Source: Bilophila wadsworthia ATCC 49260 (GTDB lineage: Bacteria; Desulfobacterota; Desulfovibrionia; Desulfovibrionales; Desulfovibrionaceae). From it: 13,995 bases of DNA. Under the pieces are notes generated by a model. The model searched no databases. It worked only from the letters and a program-made list of their open reading frames with translations, and was not told the origin of the DNA. The stretch is taken from NCBI RefSeq assembly GCF_000701705.1, contig NZ_JNJP01000090.1:1-13995 (forward strand). Reading direction: 5' to 3'. Below are positions 1 to 5,814 of the stretch, piece after piece. The position numbers and the translations under genes are program-made. The first letter of the stretch is position 1, and each line of letters opens with the position of its first letter.

Positions 1-247
1 GATGAGTGTGTCGGGATTTATGGGGTATCTGAAGGGTAAAAGCGGCCTGATGCTGTATGAACGATTTGGCGATCTGAAGTTCAAATACCGCAATCGTGAA
101 TTCTGGTGCCGGGGCTACTACGTGGATACGGTAGGCAAGAACAAAGAGAAGATTAGGGATTACATAAAGAAACAGCTGGAAGAGGATAAACTGGGTACGC
201 AGCTTTGCCTTCCCTACCCGGGTAGCCCGTTCACGGGCCGCAAGTAA
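1..247 (+). CDS. tnpA: IS200-family transposase TnpA, C-terminal part (partial)
   Basis: This is the last 81 residues of a Y1 (single-tyrosine, HUH-class) transposase, which cuts and rejoins single-stranded DNA at the element's hairpin ends. The frame is open from base 1 and the true start lies upstream, so the ATG at 2 is internal. The family's conserved C-terminal block is present: a GYLKGK segment, the FWCRGYY strand and the Y-x-x-x-Q helix (Tyr54 and Gln58 of this fragment), which carries the catalytic tyrosine. The protein ends with the PYPGSPFTGRK tail that I recognise from enterobacterial IS200 transposases. From the family's usual length of about 152 residues, roughly 70 residues, including the HUH motif, are missing to the left. 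The fragment itself appears intact. Confidence 0.93.
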   Translation, partial: MSVSGFMGYLKGKSGLMLYERFGDLKFKYRNREFWCRGYYVDTVGKNKEKIRDYIKKQLEEDKLGTQLCLPYPGSPFTGRK

Positions 248-273
248 CAGAAATGCCGATGCCAGATTCGCTA

Positions 274-317
274 TGCGCCTGTTAGGGCGCTGCTGGTAAC
301 AGAGCCTTACAGGCGCA
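274..317 (+). repeat. IS200 right-end imperfect hairpin
   Basis: The arms TGCGCCTGTTAGGGC (274-288) and GCCTTACAGGCGCA (304-317) pair with one bulge or mismatch near the loop and enclose about 15 bases. The structure lies 27 bases after the tnpA stop, in the usual place for a right-end secondary structure of IS200-type elements. It could act in single-stranded DNA recognition or in the tnpA mRNA 3' end; the sequence alone does not separate these. Confidence 0.55.
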
Positions 318-321
318 GATG

Positions 322-354
322 AAGAACCACCGGCTAGGCCGGTGGGTTCTTTTT
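322..354 (+). terminator. IS200 right-end hairpin / tnpA terminator
   Basis: A 12-pair stem (AAGAACCACCGG with CCGGTGGGTTCTT) has one bulged G on the right arm, a CTAGG loop and a T tract at 350-354. A bulged subterminal hairpin is the feature IS200/IS605 transposases bind, and the T tract also makes it a good intrinsic terminator for tnpA. It ends about 10 bases from the stop codon of the convergent XRE gene. Confidence 0.75.
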
Positions 355-364
355 GCGAGGTATC

Positions 365-697
365 CTACTTGTACTTGGACAAAAGAATTTTGTTGCAAGC
401 ATAGAATCGAAGTAGCTCGCTCTCTTTGCAGTTTTCCAACTGTGCAAGCAGATCTTTCCCGATGCCTTTCGGAGAACGCCTAATCTCCTCAAGCGCGAAC
501 AATTCTTTCACACGGAGAGACAATGCAGAAGCTATTTTTTCCAAGGTTGATAAAGTCGGATCGCTGAGGCCTCGTTCGATAGATTTGATGTGCCGCAAGG
601 ACAAACCGGATTTTTTCGCTAATTGTTCCTGTTTCAATTTTCGTGAGAGACGCAGCAAACGAATCGTTATCCCAAAAGATTTTTGACAGTTACCCAT
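365..697 (-). CDS. XRE-family helix-turn-helix transcriptional regulator
   Basis: This is a small DNA-binding protein of 110 residues. The Cro/C1-type helix-turn-helix domain spans about residues 9-68: an IRLLRLSRKLKQEQLAKKSG segment, then the recognition helix with LSLRHIKSIERG, then the L-x-x-L-x-x-I-A-x-A-L end of the fold. The C-terminal 40 residues are lysine- and leucine-rich and not recognisable. I chose the ATG at 697 because GGAGGAG lies six bases upstream; an in-frame ATG at 748 adds 17 residues but has no such site. The ribosome site lies inside a perfect palindrome (701-717), suggesting self-control. The gene is clearly AT-richer than the phn region and ends about 10 bases from the IS200 right end, consistent with acquired DNA or an IS-altered 3' end. 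Target genes are unknown. Confidence 0.85.
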   Translation of the reverse strand: MGNCQKSFGITIRLLRLSRKLKQEQLAKKSGLSLRHIKSIERGLSDPTLSTLEKIASALSLRVKELFALEEIRRSPKGIGKDLLAQLENCKESELLRFYACNKILLSKYK

Positions 698-700
698 AGG

Positions 701-717
701 CTCCTCCAATGGAGGAG
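701..717 (-). promoter_or_regulatory. Perfect palindrome over the XRE ribosome-binding site
   Basis: CTCCTCCAATGGAGGAG is an 8+1+8 palindrome whose minus-strand GGAGGAG half is the Shine-Dalgarno sequence of the XRE gene. In DNA it could be an operator; in RNA the two halves could pair and hide the ribosome site, though a one-base centre would force the innermost pairs open. Both readings imply autoregulation. The palindrome is seen directly; the role is inferred. Confidence 0.5.
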
Positions 718-855
718 AATAGCCTTGACCTGATAAGATTGTTAGCAACTACACTAGGTTTAACAGTCAGAAATAGAAAATATACATTCTGTTTTCTCAT
801 TCATACCATGCCGTTCTTGAGTTTTGCCTTGCCGGGAAAGTTTCAATTCTTCCCC

Positions 856-869
856 TGAGAAGCTTCTCA
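856..869. promoter_or_regulatory. Palindrome upstream of the marR promoter
   Basis: TGAGAAGCTTCTCA is a perfect 14-base palindrome ending five bases before the predicted -35 box of the MarR-family gene. MarR proteins bind as dimers to palindromes at or near their own promoters, so this is a candidate operator. The XRE protein from the divergent gene is an alternative ligand. Confidence 0.4.
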
Positions 870-874
870 AAGGA

Positions 875-903
875 TTGACGGCTTTTCAGGATCGGGCTAT
901 TTT
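875..903 (+). promoter_or_regulatory. Sigma-70-type promoter of the marR-flavoprotein unit
   Basis: TTGACG (875-880) and TATTTT (898-903) are separated by exactly 17 bases, giving 5/6 and 4/6 matches to the -35 and -10 consensus. Transcription would begin near 909-911, a short distance before the GGAG at 917-920 and the ATG at 926, so the leader would be very short. This supports the start chosen for the MarR gene. Confidence 0.55.
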
Positions 904-917
904 CATGCATATACATG
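904..917. promoter_or_regulatory. Imperfect palindrome at the marR transcription start
   Basis: CATGCATATACATG is symmetric apart from one non-complementary pair (CATG-N-ATAT-N-CATG) and covers the predicted transcription start. An operator here would block initiation. It is short and partly AT-rich, so chance is possible. Confidence 0.3.
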
Positions 918-925
918 GAGTTTCT

Positions 926-1369
926 ATGGAGTCCCTCACGAAGGAATACGCTTCTCCTGTCTGCGTCTGTATGCAGCTCCGCAAAGCCGGGCGTGTTGTT
1001 ACGCAGATTTACGATCGCTGCCTGCGTCCCGTGGGCATCCGGGGAACACAGTTTGCGCTGCTGAAACGGATCGCCTGTATGCGTCGGCCGTTCATCACGG
1101 ATATCGGCAAGGTGCTGTGCATGGATCAGACCACGGCGACCCGGAATATCGGGCTGTTGGAGCGGGCGGGGTTTGTTGCCGTTGGCGTGCATCCTGACGA
1201 TGCCCGGAAGAAGGTGGTGGAACTGACGCCGGAAGGGCAGGGCAAGCTGGAGGAAGCCTTTCCCCTGTGGGAAGAGGCGCAACGGGAAATCAGGGAATAC
1301 CTCGGCGACGACAGACTGGGCAATCTGTGCTCCCTGCTTCAGGTTCTGAGCGATTTCTCCAGCGAATGA
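926..1369 (+). CDS. MarR-family winged-helix transcriptional regulator
   Basis: The product (147 residues) resembles MarR-type dimeric repressors. The N-terminal helix carries CVCMQLRKAGRVVTQ, the dimer region continues through RPVGIRGTQFALL, and the winged helix follows at about residues 56-100 (ITDIGKVLCMDQTTATRNIGLLERAG, with a wing at GVHPDDARKKVVELTPEG). The D-x-R and LTPEG features are typical of the wing and the start of the C-terminal dimer helix. The ATG at 926 was chosen because GGAG lies five bases upstream, just after a good promoter; starts at 824 and 905 lack this. Cys13 and Cys15 sit where OhrR-type members have a sensing cysteine, but a C-x-C here is common in this subgroup and does not prove redox sensing. 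A flavodoxin-fold gene follows 49 bases downstream and is the likely target and partner. Confidence 0.87.
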   Translation: MESLTKEYASPVCVCMQLRKAGRVVTQIYDRCLRPVGIRGTQFALLKRIACMRRPFITDIGKVLCMDQTTATRNIGLLERAGFVAVGVHPDDARKKVVELTPEGQGKLEEAFPLWEEAQREIREYLGDDRLGNLCSLLQVLSDFSSE

Positions 1370-1418
1370 AGTTTCTCGCTCCATGTACATCCTCAATAAA
1401 GGATAAAGGAGGCTTTTT

Positions 1419-2039
1419 ATGAACGTACTGCTCATCAACGGCAGCCCGCACAAGAAGGGTTGCACCTACACCGCTCTCAGCGAAGTGGCAGGACAGCTTG
1501 AGAAAAACGGCATCGGCTCGAATATCGTGCACATCGGCTCGAAGCCCATTCGGGGCTGTATCGCGTGCGGCGCTTGCCGGGAAACCGGGCTGTGCGTGTT
1601 TGACGACGATCCGGTCAACGAGTGCTCAGGGCTCTTGAAGGCGGCGGATGGCCTTATCGTGGGGTCGCCCGTCTACTATGCGGCTCCCAACGGCGCGCTG
1701 TGCGCTTTCTTGGATCGCCTGTTCTATATGAAAAGCGGAGCCTACGCCTACAAGCCCGCTGCCGCCGTGGTCAGCTGCCGCCGTGGCGGGGCCAGCGCGG
1801 CTTTTGATCGCCTGAACAAATATTTTACCATTTCCTGTATGCCCATCGTGTCCTCGCAGTACTGGAACTCCGTGCACGGCAACACGCCGGAGGAAGTGAG
1901 GCAGGACAAGGAGGGTTTGCAGATCATGCGGACCCTGGGCGACAACATGGCGTGGCTGCTCAAGTGCATTGAGGCCGCCAAGGGGACCGTGCCCTATCCG
2001 GTGCGGGAGCCGTGGACACCCACGAATTTCATCCGTTAG
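1419..2039 (+). CDS. Flavodoxin-fold NAD(P)H-dependent oxidoreductase, iron-sulfur flavoprotein-like
   Basis: This 206-residue cytoplasmic protein belongs to the NADPH-dependent FMN reductase / iron-sulfur flavoprotein superfamily. The FMN phosphate loop is at residues 8-15 (NGSPHKKGCT region), and the flavin ring loop contains GSPVYYAAPNG near residue 81. Four cysteines at 47, 50, 53 and 59 form C-x2-C-x2-C-x5-C, the compact pattern that binds a 4Fe-4S cluster in archaeal iron-sulfur flavoproteins; many bacterial relatives keep only some of these cysteines. The likely role is electron transfer or reduction of a quinone, oxygen species or other small oxidant, but no substrate can be assigned. 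The start has AAAGGAGG about seven bases upstream. It follows the MarR-family gene by 49 bases without a terminator, so co-transcription and control by that regulator are likely. Confidence 0.82.
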   Translation: MNVLLINGSPHKKGCTYTALSEVAGQLEKNGIGSNIVHIGSKPIRGCIACGACRETGLCVFDDDPVNECSGLLKAADGLIVGSPVYYAAPNGALCAFLDRLFYMKSGAYAYKPAAAVVSCRRGGASAAFDRLNKYFTISCMPIVSSQYWNSVHGNTPEEVRQDKEGLQIMRTLGDNMAWLLKCIEAAKGTVPYPVREPWTPTNFIR

Positions 2040-2090
2040 GCTAAACAGCAAACACGACGACGGGTTCGCGCAAGCGGATCTTCGATACGG

Positions 2091-2114
2091 GCCCGCATTC
2101 CTCGGAGTGCGGGC
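2091..2114 (+). terminator. Weak terminator-like hairpin after the flavoprotein gene
   Basis: GCCCGCATTC and GAGTGCGGGC form a 10-pair stem with one G-T wobble and a CTCG loop, about 50 bases after the stop codon. No T tract follows, so it may be a 3'-end stabiliser rather than an efficient intrinsic terminator. Confidence 0.35.
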
Positions 2115-2301
2115 TCTGCCGTCATGAAAGCGAAACAGAGGTATGCTTTTGTGGCTCCCGGCTGGAATAGAATGCCGTCCTCTGCGGGATGATGATTTTT
2201 CGGGAGCACGGCGGACAAATGGCGAGGCGGATTGGAGCGCTTCTCAAGATATCGTTTGCCGTCTGGGAAAAAGAACGCTACTGGATTCTAACACGTCAAC
2301 G

Positions 2302-2330
2302 TTACGATTCTGTGACAATGCCGGTATGAT
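2302..2330 (+). promoter_or_regulatory. Probable promoter of the MFS transporter gene
   Basis: TATGAT at 2325-2330 matches the -10 consensus in 5 of 6 positions. TTACGA at 2302-2307 is a weak -35 box with a 17-base spacer. A weak -35 next to a palindrome would fit a regulated promoter. The rest of the 339-base gap 2040-2378 shows only the hairpin at 2091-2114 and no convincing gene. Confidence 0.4.
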
Positions 2331-2331
2331 A

Positions 2332-2349
2332 GGTTCCCCAAGGGGAACC
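2332..2349. promoter_or_regulatory. Perfect palindrome downstream of the MFS promoter
   Basis: GGTTCCCCAAGGGGAACC is an 8+2+8 palindrome starting two bases after the predicted -10 box, so it covers the transcription start. This is a classic position for a repressor operator; as RNA it would be a very stable hairpin at the 5' end of the transcript. The neighbouring MarR-family protein is a candidate ligand, without direct evidence. Confidence 0.5.
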
Positions 2350-2378
2350 GCCCGGGACAAGAGGGAAAGGGGCGGCAC

Positions 2379-3611
2379 ATGGCGGAGAAAGAACGCGCTT
2401 CTCGGCAGGTCATCGTTATTTCATTGATCACGGCGGCCTGTTTGATCGGCGACTCGATGCTGTACATCGTGCTGCCCATCTGTTTCGCTCAGGCCGGGCT
2501 GTCCTCCTTATGGGAAGTGGGGATTATCCTGTCGGTCAACCGGCTGGTGCGGCTCCCGCTCAATCCGATGGTAGGCTGGCTGTACCGCCATATCAGTGAT
2601 CGGACCGGCATTTTCATCGCCACGGTACTCGCCACCATCACCACCTTCAGTTACGCCTTTGCGGACGGCTTTGCCGTCTGGCTTCTTCTGCGCTGCCTGT
2701 GGGGTATCGCATGGACACTGTTGCGGCTTGGCGGCTTCTATTGCATCCTGAATGTATCGTCCGACGATAATCGCGGCTATTTCATGGGGTTGTATAACGG
2801 CCTGTACCGGATCGGCAGTCTGGCGGGGATGCTCCTCGGCGGGATTTTCGCGGACTGGCTCGGTTTTTCCGTGACGTGCATGCTATTCGGCGCGTGTACC
2901 GCCGCGACTATTGTTCTCGGGTTCCTCTGTGTGCCGCGCGGAAACAGCGGCGTCCCGGCCGGAACGCAAGCCGAGGAGCGGTCTTTGACGTGGCTGTGGA
3001 AGGACGGCACGGTCCTGTGGGTCATGGCGACGGGGCTTGTCGTGGCGCTTATCTATCAAGGCCTGTACGCCTCCACGCTCAGCGAGCTCATCCGTATCCA
3101 TTTCGGGAGCAGCGTTACCTTGCTCGGCGGGGTGGCCGTGGGCGCGGCAACGCTCGGGGGCGTCCTGCAAGCTATCCGCTGGGGGTGGGAGCCGTGGCTG
3201 GCCCCGGGGATCGGCGTATTGTCCGATCGCCGCTTCGGTCGGCGATCCATGATGGTGGTCTCGCTGGCGTTCGGGGTGGTCGTGTTCGGGCTCGTCGCCT
3301 TGCGCTTGCCCCTGCCGCTGTGGCTTGCCGTGTTGATCGGCATCCAGCTCACGGGGACGTCACTGACTACGATAGCCGATTCCGTGGCTTCGGATACGGC
3401 GTCCGTGCGGGGAGGGCGGGTATTTATGATGTGGTACTCGTTCGCCGTGGATCTCGGCGCGGCCCTCGGGCCGATCCTCGCCTACCTGCTTAATGACATG
3501 TGGGGGATGGATACGGCTTATGCGGGCACGGCGGTCCTTCTGCTGATCCTTGCCGTGAAGTGGTACTGGTCGGCTCCGCTGCTCAAACCCTTTGTCCGGC
3601 GCTCTGCCTGA
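2379..3611 (+). CDS. Major facilitator superfamily (MFS) transporter
   Basis: A 410-residue inner-membrane protein with about twelve hydrophobic segments, the usual MFS size. The motif-A loop between the second and third helices is visible at residues 66-77 (GWLYRHISDRTG) and is repeated in the second half at 278-290 (IGVLSDRRFGRRS), showing the 6+6 arrangement. The charged stretch near residues 187-210 is the central cytoplasmic loop. The start has a GGGGCGG purine-rich site a few bases upstream. Substrate is unknown; the fold fits drug, metabolite or organic anion export or import. It has its own promoter and palindrome upstream and a strong terminator downstream, so it appears to be a separate unit from the phn operon. 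Nothing in the sequence ties it to phosphonates. Confidence 0.88.
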   Translation: MAEKERASRQVIVISLITAACLIGDSMLYIVLPICFAQAGLSSLWEVGIILSVNRLVRLPLNPMVGWLYRHISDRTGIFIATVLATITTFSYAFADGFAVWLLLRCLWGIAWTLLRLGGFYCILNVSSDDNRGYFMGLYNGLYRIGSLAGMLLGGIFADWLGFSVTCMLFGACTAATIVLGFLCVPRGNSGVPAGTQAEERSLTWLWKDGTVLWVMATGLVVALIYQGLYASTLSELIRIHFGSSVTLLGGVAVGAATLGGVLQAIRWGWEPWLAPGIGVLSDRRFGRRSMMVVSLAFGVVVFGLVALRLPLPLWLAVLIGIQLTGTSLTTIADSVASDTASVRGGRVFMMWYSFAVDLGAALGPILAYLLNDMWGMDTAYAGTAVLLLILAVKWYWSAPLLKPFVRRSA

Positions 3612-3619
3612 CGGGAAAT

Positions 3620-3644
3620 GCGCCTTCCGGCGCGCGGCCGTTTT
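3620..3644 (+). terminator. Short hairpin after the MFS gene
   Basis: GCGCC-TTCC-GGCGC forms a small GC-rich stem at 3620-3633, nine bases after the stop codon, followed by a GC segment and TTTTC. It is weaker than the terminator at 3720 and may act with it. Confidence 0.3.
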
Positions 3645-3719
3645 CATGGTTTTGGGGCTCGGCGCCTCCCGTGAAATCCCTTTCTTGCCGATAGATTCCA
3701 CTGCCAATCGATGATGTAC

Positions 3720-3756
3720 AATCCCGCTTCCGTTTTGTCCGGAGCGGGATTTTTTG
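3720..3756 (+). terminator. Intrinsic terminator of the MFS gene
   Basis: AATCCCGCT (3720-3728) pairs with AGCGGGATT (3743-3751), with further pairing inside, and a run of six T follows (3750-3755). It closes the MFS transcript and insulates the phn operon from it. Confidence 0.8.
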
Positions 3757-3929
3757 TATGCGTTTGGGATGCATATATTGTTATTATTTAGGATTTATTA
3801 CTTTTTTCTGCTTTGTAACACAATCTCCGCACAACCGTCTCTCCTTTTCTCCACGATCGACAAAAAGCGGACACGCCCGCGTCACACGGCTCCTCCACTA
3901 TGCGCCCAACGACAAGTGAGGAGTTCAAC
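3757..3929 (+). promoter_or_regulatory. AT-rich leader upstream of the phn operon
   Basis: The 173 bases before phnC contain no gene. The first part (about 3771-3815) is much AT-richer than its surroundings and is the likely promoter region of the operon. I could not find a -35/-10 pair I would defend, nor a convincing pair of CTGTCAT-type Pho-box repeats. The second half is less AT-rich and reads as an untranslated leader, ending with the GAGGAG ribosome site at 3918-3923. Confidence 0.4.
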
Positions 3930-4748
3930 ATGATCCACATAGATACTCTCAGCAAAACGTTTTCAGGCGGGAAGGGGCTTGACCGGGTCAGCCTGCACAT
4001 CAAGCCCGGCGAAATGGTCGCGCTCATCGGCTCGTCCGGTTCCGGAAAATCGACCCTGATGCGCCATATCGCGGGGCTCATGCCCGGCGACGCCGACGGC
4101 GGGCGGATCGAGGTCGCGCAGCACCTCATCCAGGACAGGGGCGTGATCAGCCGCGACATCCGAACCATGCGGGCGGAAATCGGCATGGTCTTCCAGCAGT
4201 TCAATCTGGTGGATCGCATGTCCGTTTTGCGCAACGTCATGCTCGGCGCGCTGTCGCGCACGGCGCTGTGGCGCAGCCTGCTGGGCTTCTTCCATGAAGA
4301 GGACGCCCGGCTTGCCTACAAGGCGCTGGCCCGCGTCGGCATCATGGAAAAGGCGCATCAGCGTACCTCCAACCTCTCCGGCGGGCAGCAGCAGCGCGCC
4401 GCCATTGCCCGCGCCCTTGTGCAGCGCGCCCGCGTCCTGCTGGCGGACGAGCCCATTGCCTCGCTCGATCCGGAATCGTCCCGCAACGTTATGGAAACGC
4501 TGCGCGATCTGAACCAGAAGGACGGGCTCACCGTGCTCGTGACCCTGCATCAGGTCGACTACGCGCTGTCCTTCTGCCCCCGAACCATCGCCTTGAAGCA
4601 TGGCCGGGTCGTGTACGACGGGCCGAGCGCGGAACTGACCCCCGCCTTCCTCAAGCGGCTCTACGGTACGGAATGCGACTCCCTGTTCGCCCGCCAGGAA
4701 AGCGACATCCGGCGGAATCCGCCCCTGACGCAGGTTCAAGTGGCCTAA
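3930..4748 (+). CDS. phnC: Phosphonate ABC transporter, ATP-binding protein PhnC
   Basis: The ATPase of the phosphonate importer, working at the inner face of the membrane with PhnE and PhnD. All ABC motifs are present: Walker A GSSGSGKST at residues 34-42, a Q loop in GMVFQQFNLV, signature LSGGQQQR at 149-156, Walker B VLLADEP at 169-175 and an H loop in VTLHQVDYA. QFNLVDRMSVLRNVMLG and the helical insert after it are typical of PhnC. The length (272 residues) is close to E. coli PhnC. I chose the ATG at 3930 because TGAGGAG lies six bases upstream; an ATG at 3900 in the same frame has no site and would add ten unlike residues. It is the first gene of the operon; phnD follows after 22 bases. 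Confidence 0.96.
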   Translation: MIHIDTLSKTFSGGKGLDRVSLHIKPGEMVALIGSSGSGKSTLMRHIAGLMPGDADGGRIEVAQHLIQDRGVISRDIRTMRAEIGMVFQQFNLVDRMSVLRNVMLGALSRTALWRSLLGFFHEEDARLAYKALARVGIMEKAHQRTSNLSGGQQQRAAIARALVQRARVLLADEPIASLDPESSRNVMETLRDLNQKDGLTVLVTLHQVDYALSFCPRTIALKHGRVVYDGPSAELTPAFLKRLYGTECDSLFARQESDIRRNPPLTQVQVA

Positions 4749-4770
4749 CCCTCAACAACAAGGATTTGCC

Positions 4771-5736
4771 ATGTTTTCACGTTTCCTGATCGCCGTTGCG
4801 GCGGCGGCCGTCGTCCTTGGCGGTTCCGTTTGTGCCAAGGCTGCGGAAGTCCTGAACTTCGGCATCATCTCCACGGAATCCTCCCAGAACCTCAAACAGT
4901 TGTGGGACCCCTTCCTCGCCGACATGGAAAAGGCCACCGGCTTCAAGGTCAAGGCGTTCTTCGCTTCGGACTACGCCGGGATCATTGAGGGGATGCGCTT
5001 CAAAAAGGTCGATCTCTGCTGGATCGGCAACAAGGGCGCCATCCAGATGGTGGACCGTTCCGACGGTTCCGTTTTCGCCCAAACCACGGCGGCGGACGGT
5101 ACGGACGGCTACTACTCCTTGCTTGTGGTGAACAAGGAGAGTCCGCTCAAGAGCGTGGACGACGTGCTCAAGAACGCGGCTGGGCTTCGTTTCAGCAACG
5201 GCGATCCCAACTCTACCTCCGGGTTCCTCGTGCCCGGCTACTACGTGTTCGCCAAGAACAACGTCGACCCGAAGAAAATTTTCAAGAACGTGGTTGCCGC
5301 CAACCATGAGTCCAACGCGCTCGCCGTCGCCAACAGGCAGGTGGATGTGGCGACTTGCAACAACGAAGCCATCGGCCGCCTCGAAATCGCCCACCCTGAA
5401 AAGGCCGCGCAGATCCGCGAAATCTGGCGCTCGCCGCTCATCCCGAGCGATCCGCTGGTGTGGCGCAACAGCCTTCCCGAAAGCACGAAAAAGAAGATCG
5501 CCGATTTCATCTTCGGGTACGGCGTGAAGGGTGATGTGGCCCACGCCAAGGCCATCCTCGAAAAGCTCCAGTGGGGGCCGTTCAAGCCTTCGACCAACGC
5601 CCAGCTGGTTCCTCTCCGTCAGCTCGAACTGTTCCGCGAAAAGAGCAAGCTGCAGGCCAATGCCGAGATGCCTGCGGCGGAAAAGGCCGAGCGCATCAAG
5701 AAGATTGACGAAGCCCTCGACAAGCTGTCCCTGTAA
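4771..5736 (+). CDS. phnD: Phosphonate ABC transporter, periplasmic binding protein PhnD
   Basis: The solute-binding protein that captures phosphonates in the periplasm and hands them to PhnE. Residues 1-24 are a signal peptide: a short positive end, a hydrophobic stretch rich in Ala and Val, and an AKA-AE cleavage site. The mature protein carries the signatures of E. coli PhnD: STESSQNL (34-41), ASDYAGIIEGMRF (65-77), WIGNKGA, NGDPNSTSG (143-151), PGYYVFAKNNVDP and HESNALAVANRQVDV (179-193), which line the ligand cleft in the known structure. The length, 321 residues, is slightly shorter than the E. coli protein. AAGGA precedes the ATG. Close similarity to E. coli PhnD suggests phosphonates such as 2-aminoethylphosphonate, but the preferred ligand cannot be read from the sequence. 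Confidence 0.96.
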   Translation: MFSRFLIAVAAAAVVLGGSVCAKAAEVLNFGIISTESSQNLKQLWDPFLADMEKATGFKVKAFFASDYAGIIEGMRFKKVDLCWIGNKGAIQMVDRSDGSVFAQTTAADGTDGYYSLLVVNKESPLKSVDDVLKNAAGLRFSNGDPNSTSGFLVPGYYVFAKNNVDPKKIFKNVVAANHESNALAVANRQVDVATCNNEAIGRLEIAHPEKAAQIREIWRSPLIPSDPLVWRNSLPESTKKKIADFIFGYGVKGDVAHAKAILEKLQWGPFKPSTNAQLVPLRQLELFREKSKLQANAEMPAAEKAERIKKIDEALDKLSL

Positions 5737-5745
5737 TACGCCTCG

Positions 5746-5774
5746 GCGGCGCGGAGGTTCCCGCGCCGCTTTTT
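5746..5774 (+). terminator. Terminator-like hairpin 1 between phnD and phnE
   Basis: GCGGCGCGG (5746-5754) and CCGCGCCGC (5761-5769) form a perfect nine-pair GC stem with an AGGTTC loop, followed at once by five T. It has the form of an intrinsic terminator but lies inside the operon, ten bases after the phnD stop. It would lower expression of downstream genes or protect the phnCD part of the transcript, raising binding protein relative to permease. Confidence 0.65.
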
Positions 5775-5775
5775 C

Positions 5776-5800
5776 CCGGCGGGCCCGTACCGCCGGTTTT
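5776..5800 (+). terminator. Terminator-like hairpin 2 between phnD and phnE
   Basis: CCGGCGG (5776-5782) pairs with CCGCCGG (5790-5796) around a seven-base loop, followed by TTTT. It stands directly behind hairpin 1, so the gap of 78 bases is almost entirely structured RNA. Its end lies only about 14 bases from the phnE start and could also affect ribosome loading there. Confidence 0.55.
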
Positions 5801-5814
5801 CCGAAAGGATTGCC

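Larger units (their letters stand above)
1..355 (+). mobile_element. IS200-type insertion sequence, 3' part (right end)
   Basis: This segment holds the 3' half of an IS200-family tnpA followed by about 110 bases of structured non-coding DNA typical of the right end of IS200 elements. Two hairpins are visible: an imperfect one at 274-317 and a strong one at 322-351 with a single bulged G, followed by a T tract. IS200/IS605 elements carry subterminal hairpins recognised by the transposase rather than terminal inverted repeats. The outer boundary cannot be fixed from one copy; the last IS-like base is probably near 355. The left part of the element lies outside the window. Confidence 0.85.

Noticed and set aside
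905..913. ATGCATATA shared by the marR promoter region and the phn leader at 3769
   Set aside because: A nine-base match between AT-rich stretches is expected many times by chance in 14 kb, so it is no evidence of a shared regulator.
824..925. Longer start for the MarR-family protein at 824 or 905
   Set aside because: Both starts lie upstream of the predicted transcription start near 910 and lack a ribosome site; the ATG at 926 has GGAG at the right distance and gives a normal MarR length.
2143..2427. A possible 94-residue gene upstream of the MFS transporter
   Set aside because: It overlaps the MFS start by 49 bases, runs through the predicted promoter and the palindrome, and its sequence resembles no protein I know.
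3811..3832. Possible Pho box around TTTGTAACACAATCTCC in the phn leader
   Set aside because: The two halves do not both resemble the CTGTCAT repeat and the spacing fits poorly; calling it a PhoB site would be forced.
3900..3929. Upstream start for phnC at 3900
   Set aside because: It has no ribosome site, and the ten added residues have no counterpart in PhnC; the ATG at 3930 has a good TGAGGAG site.
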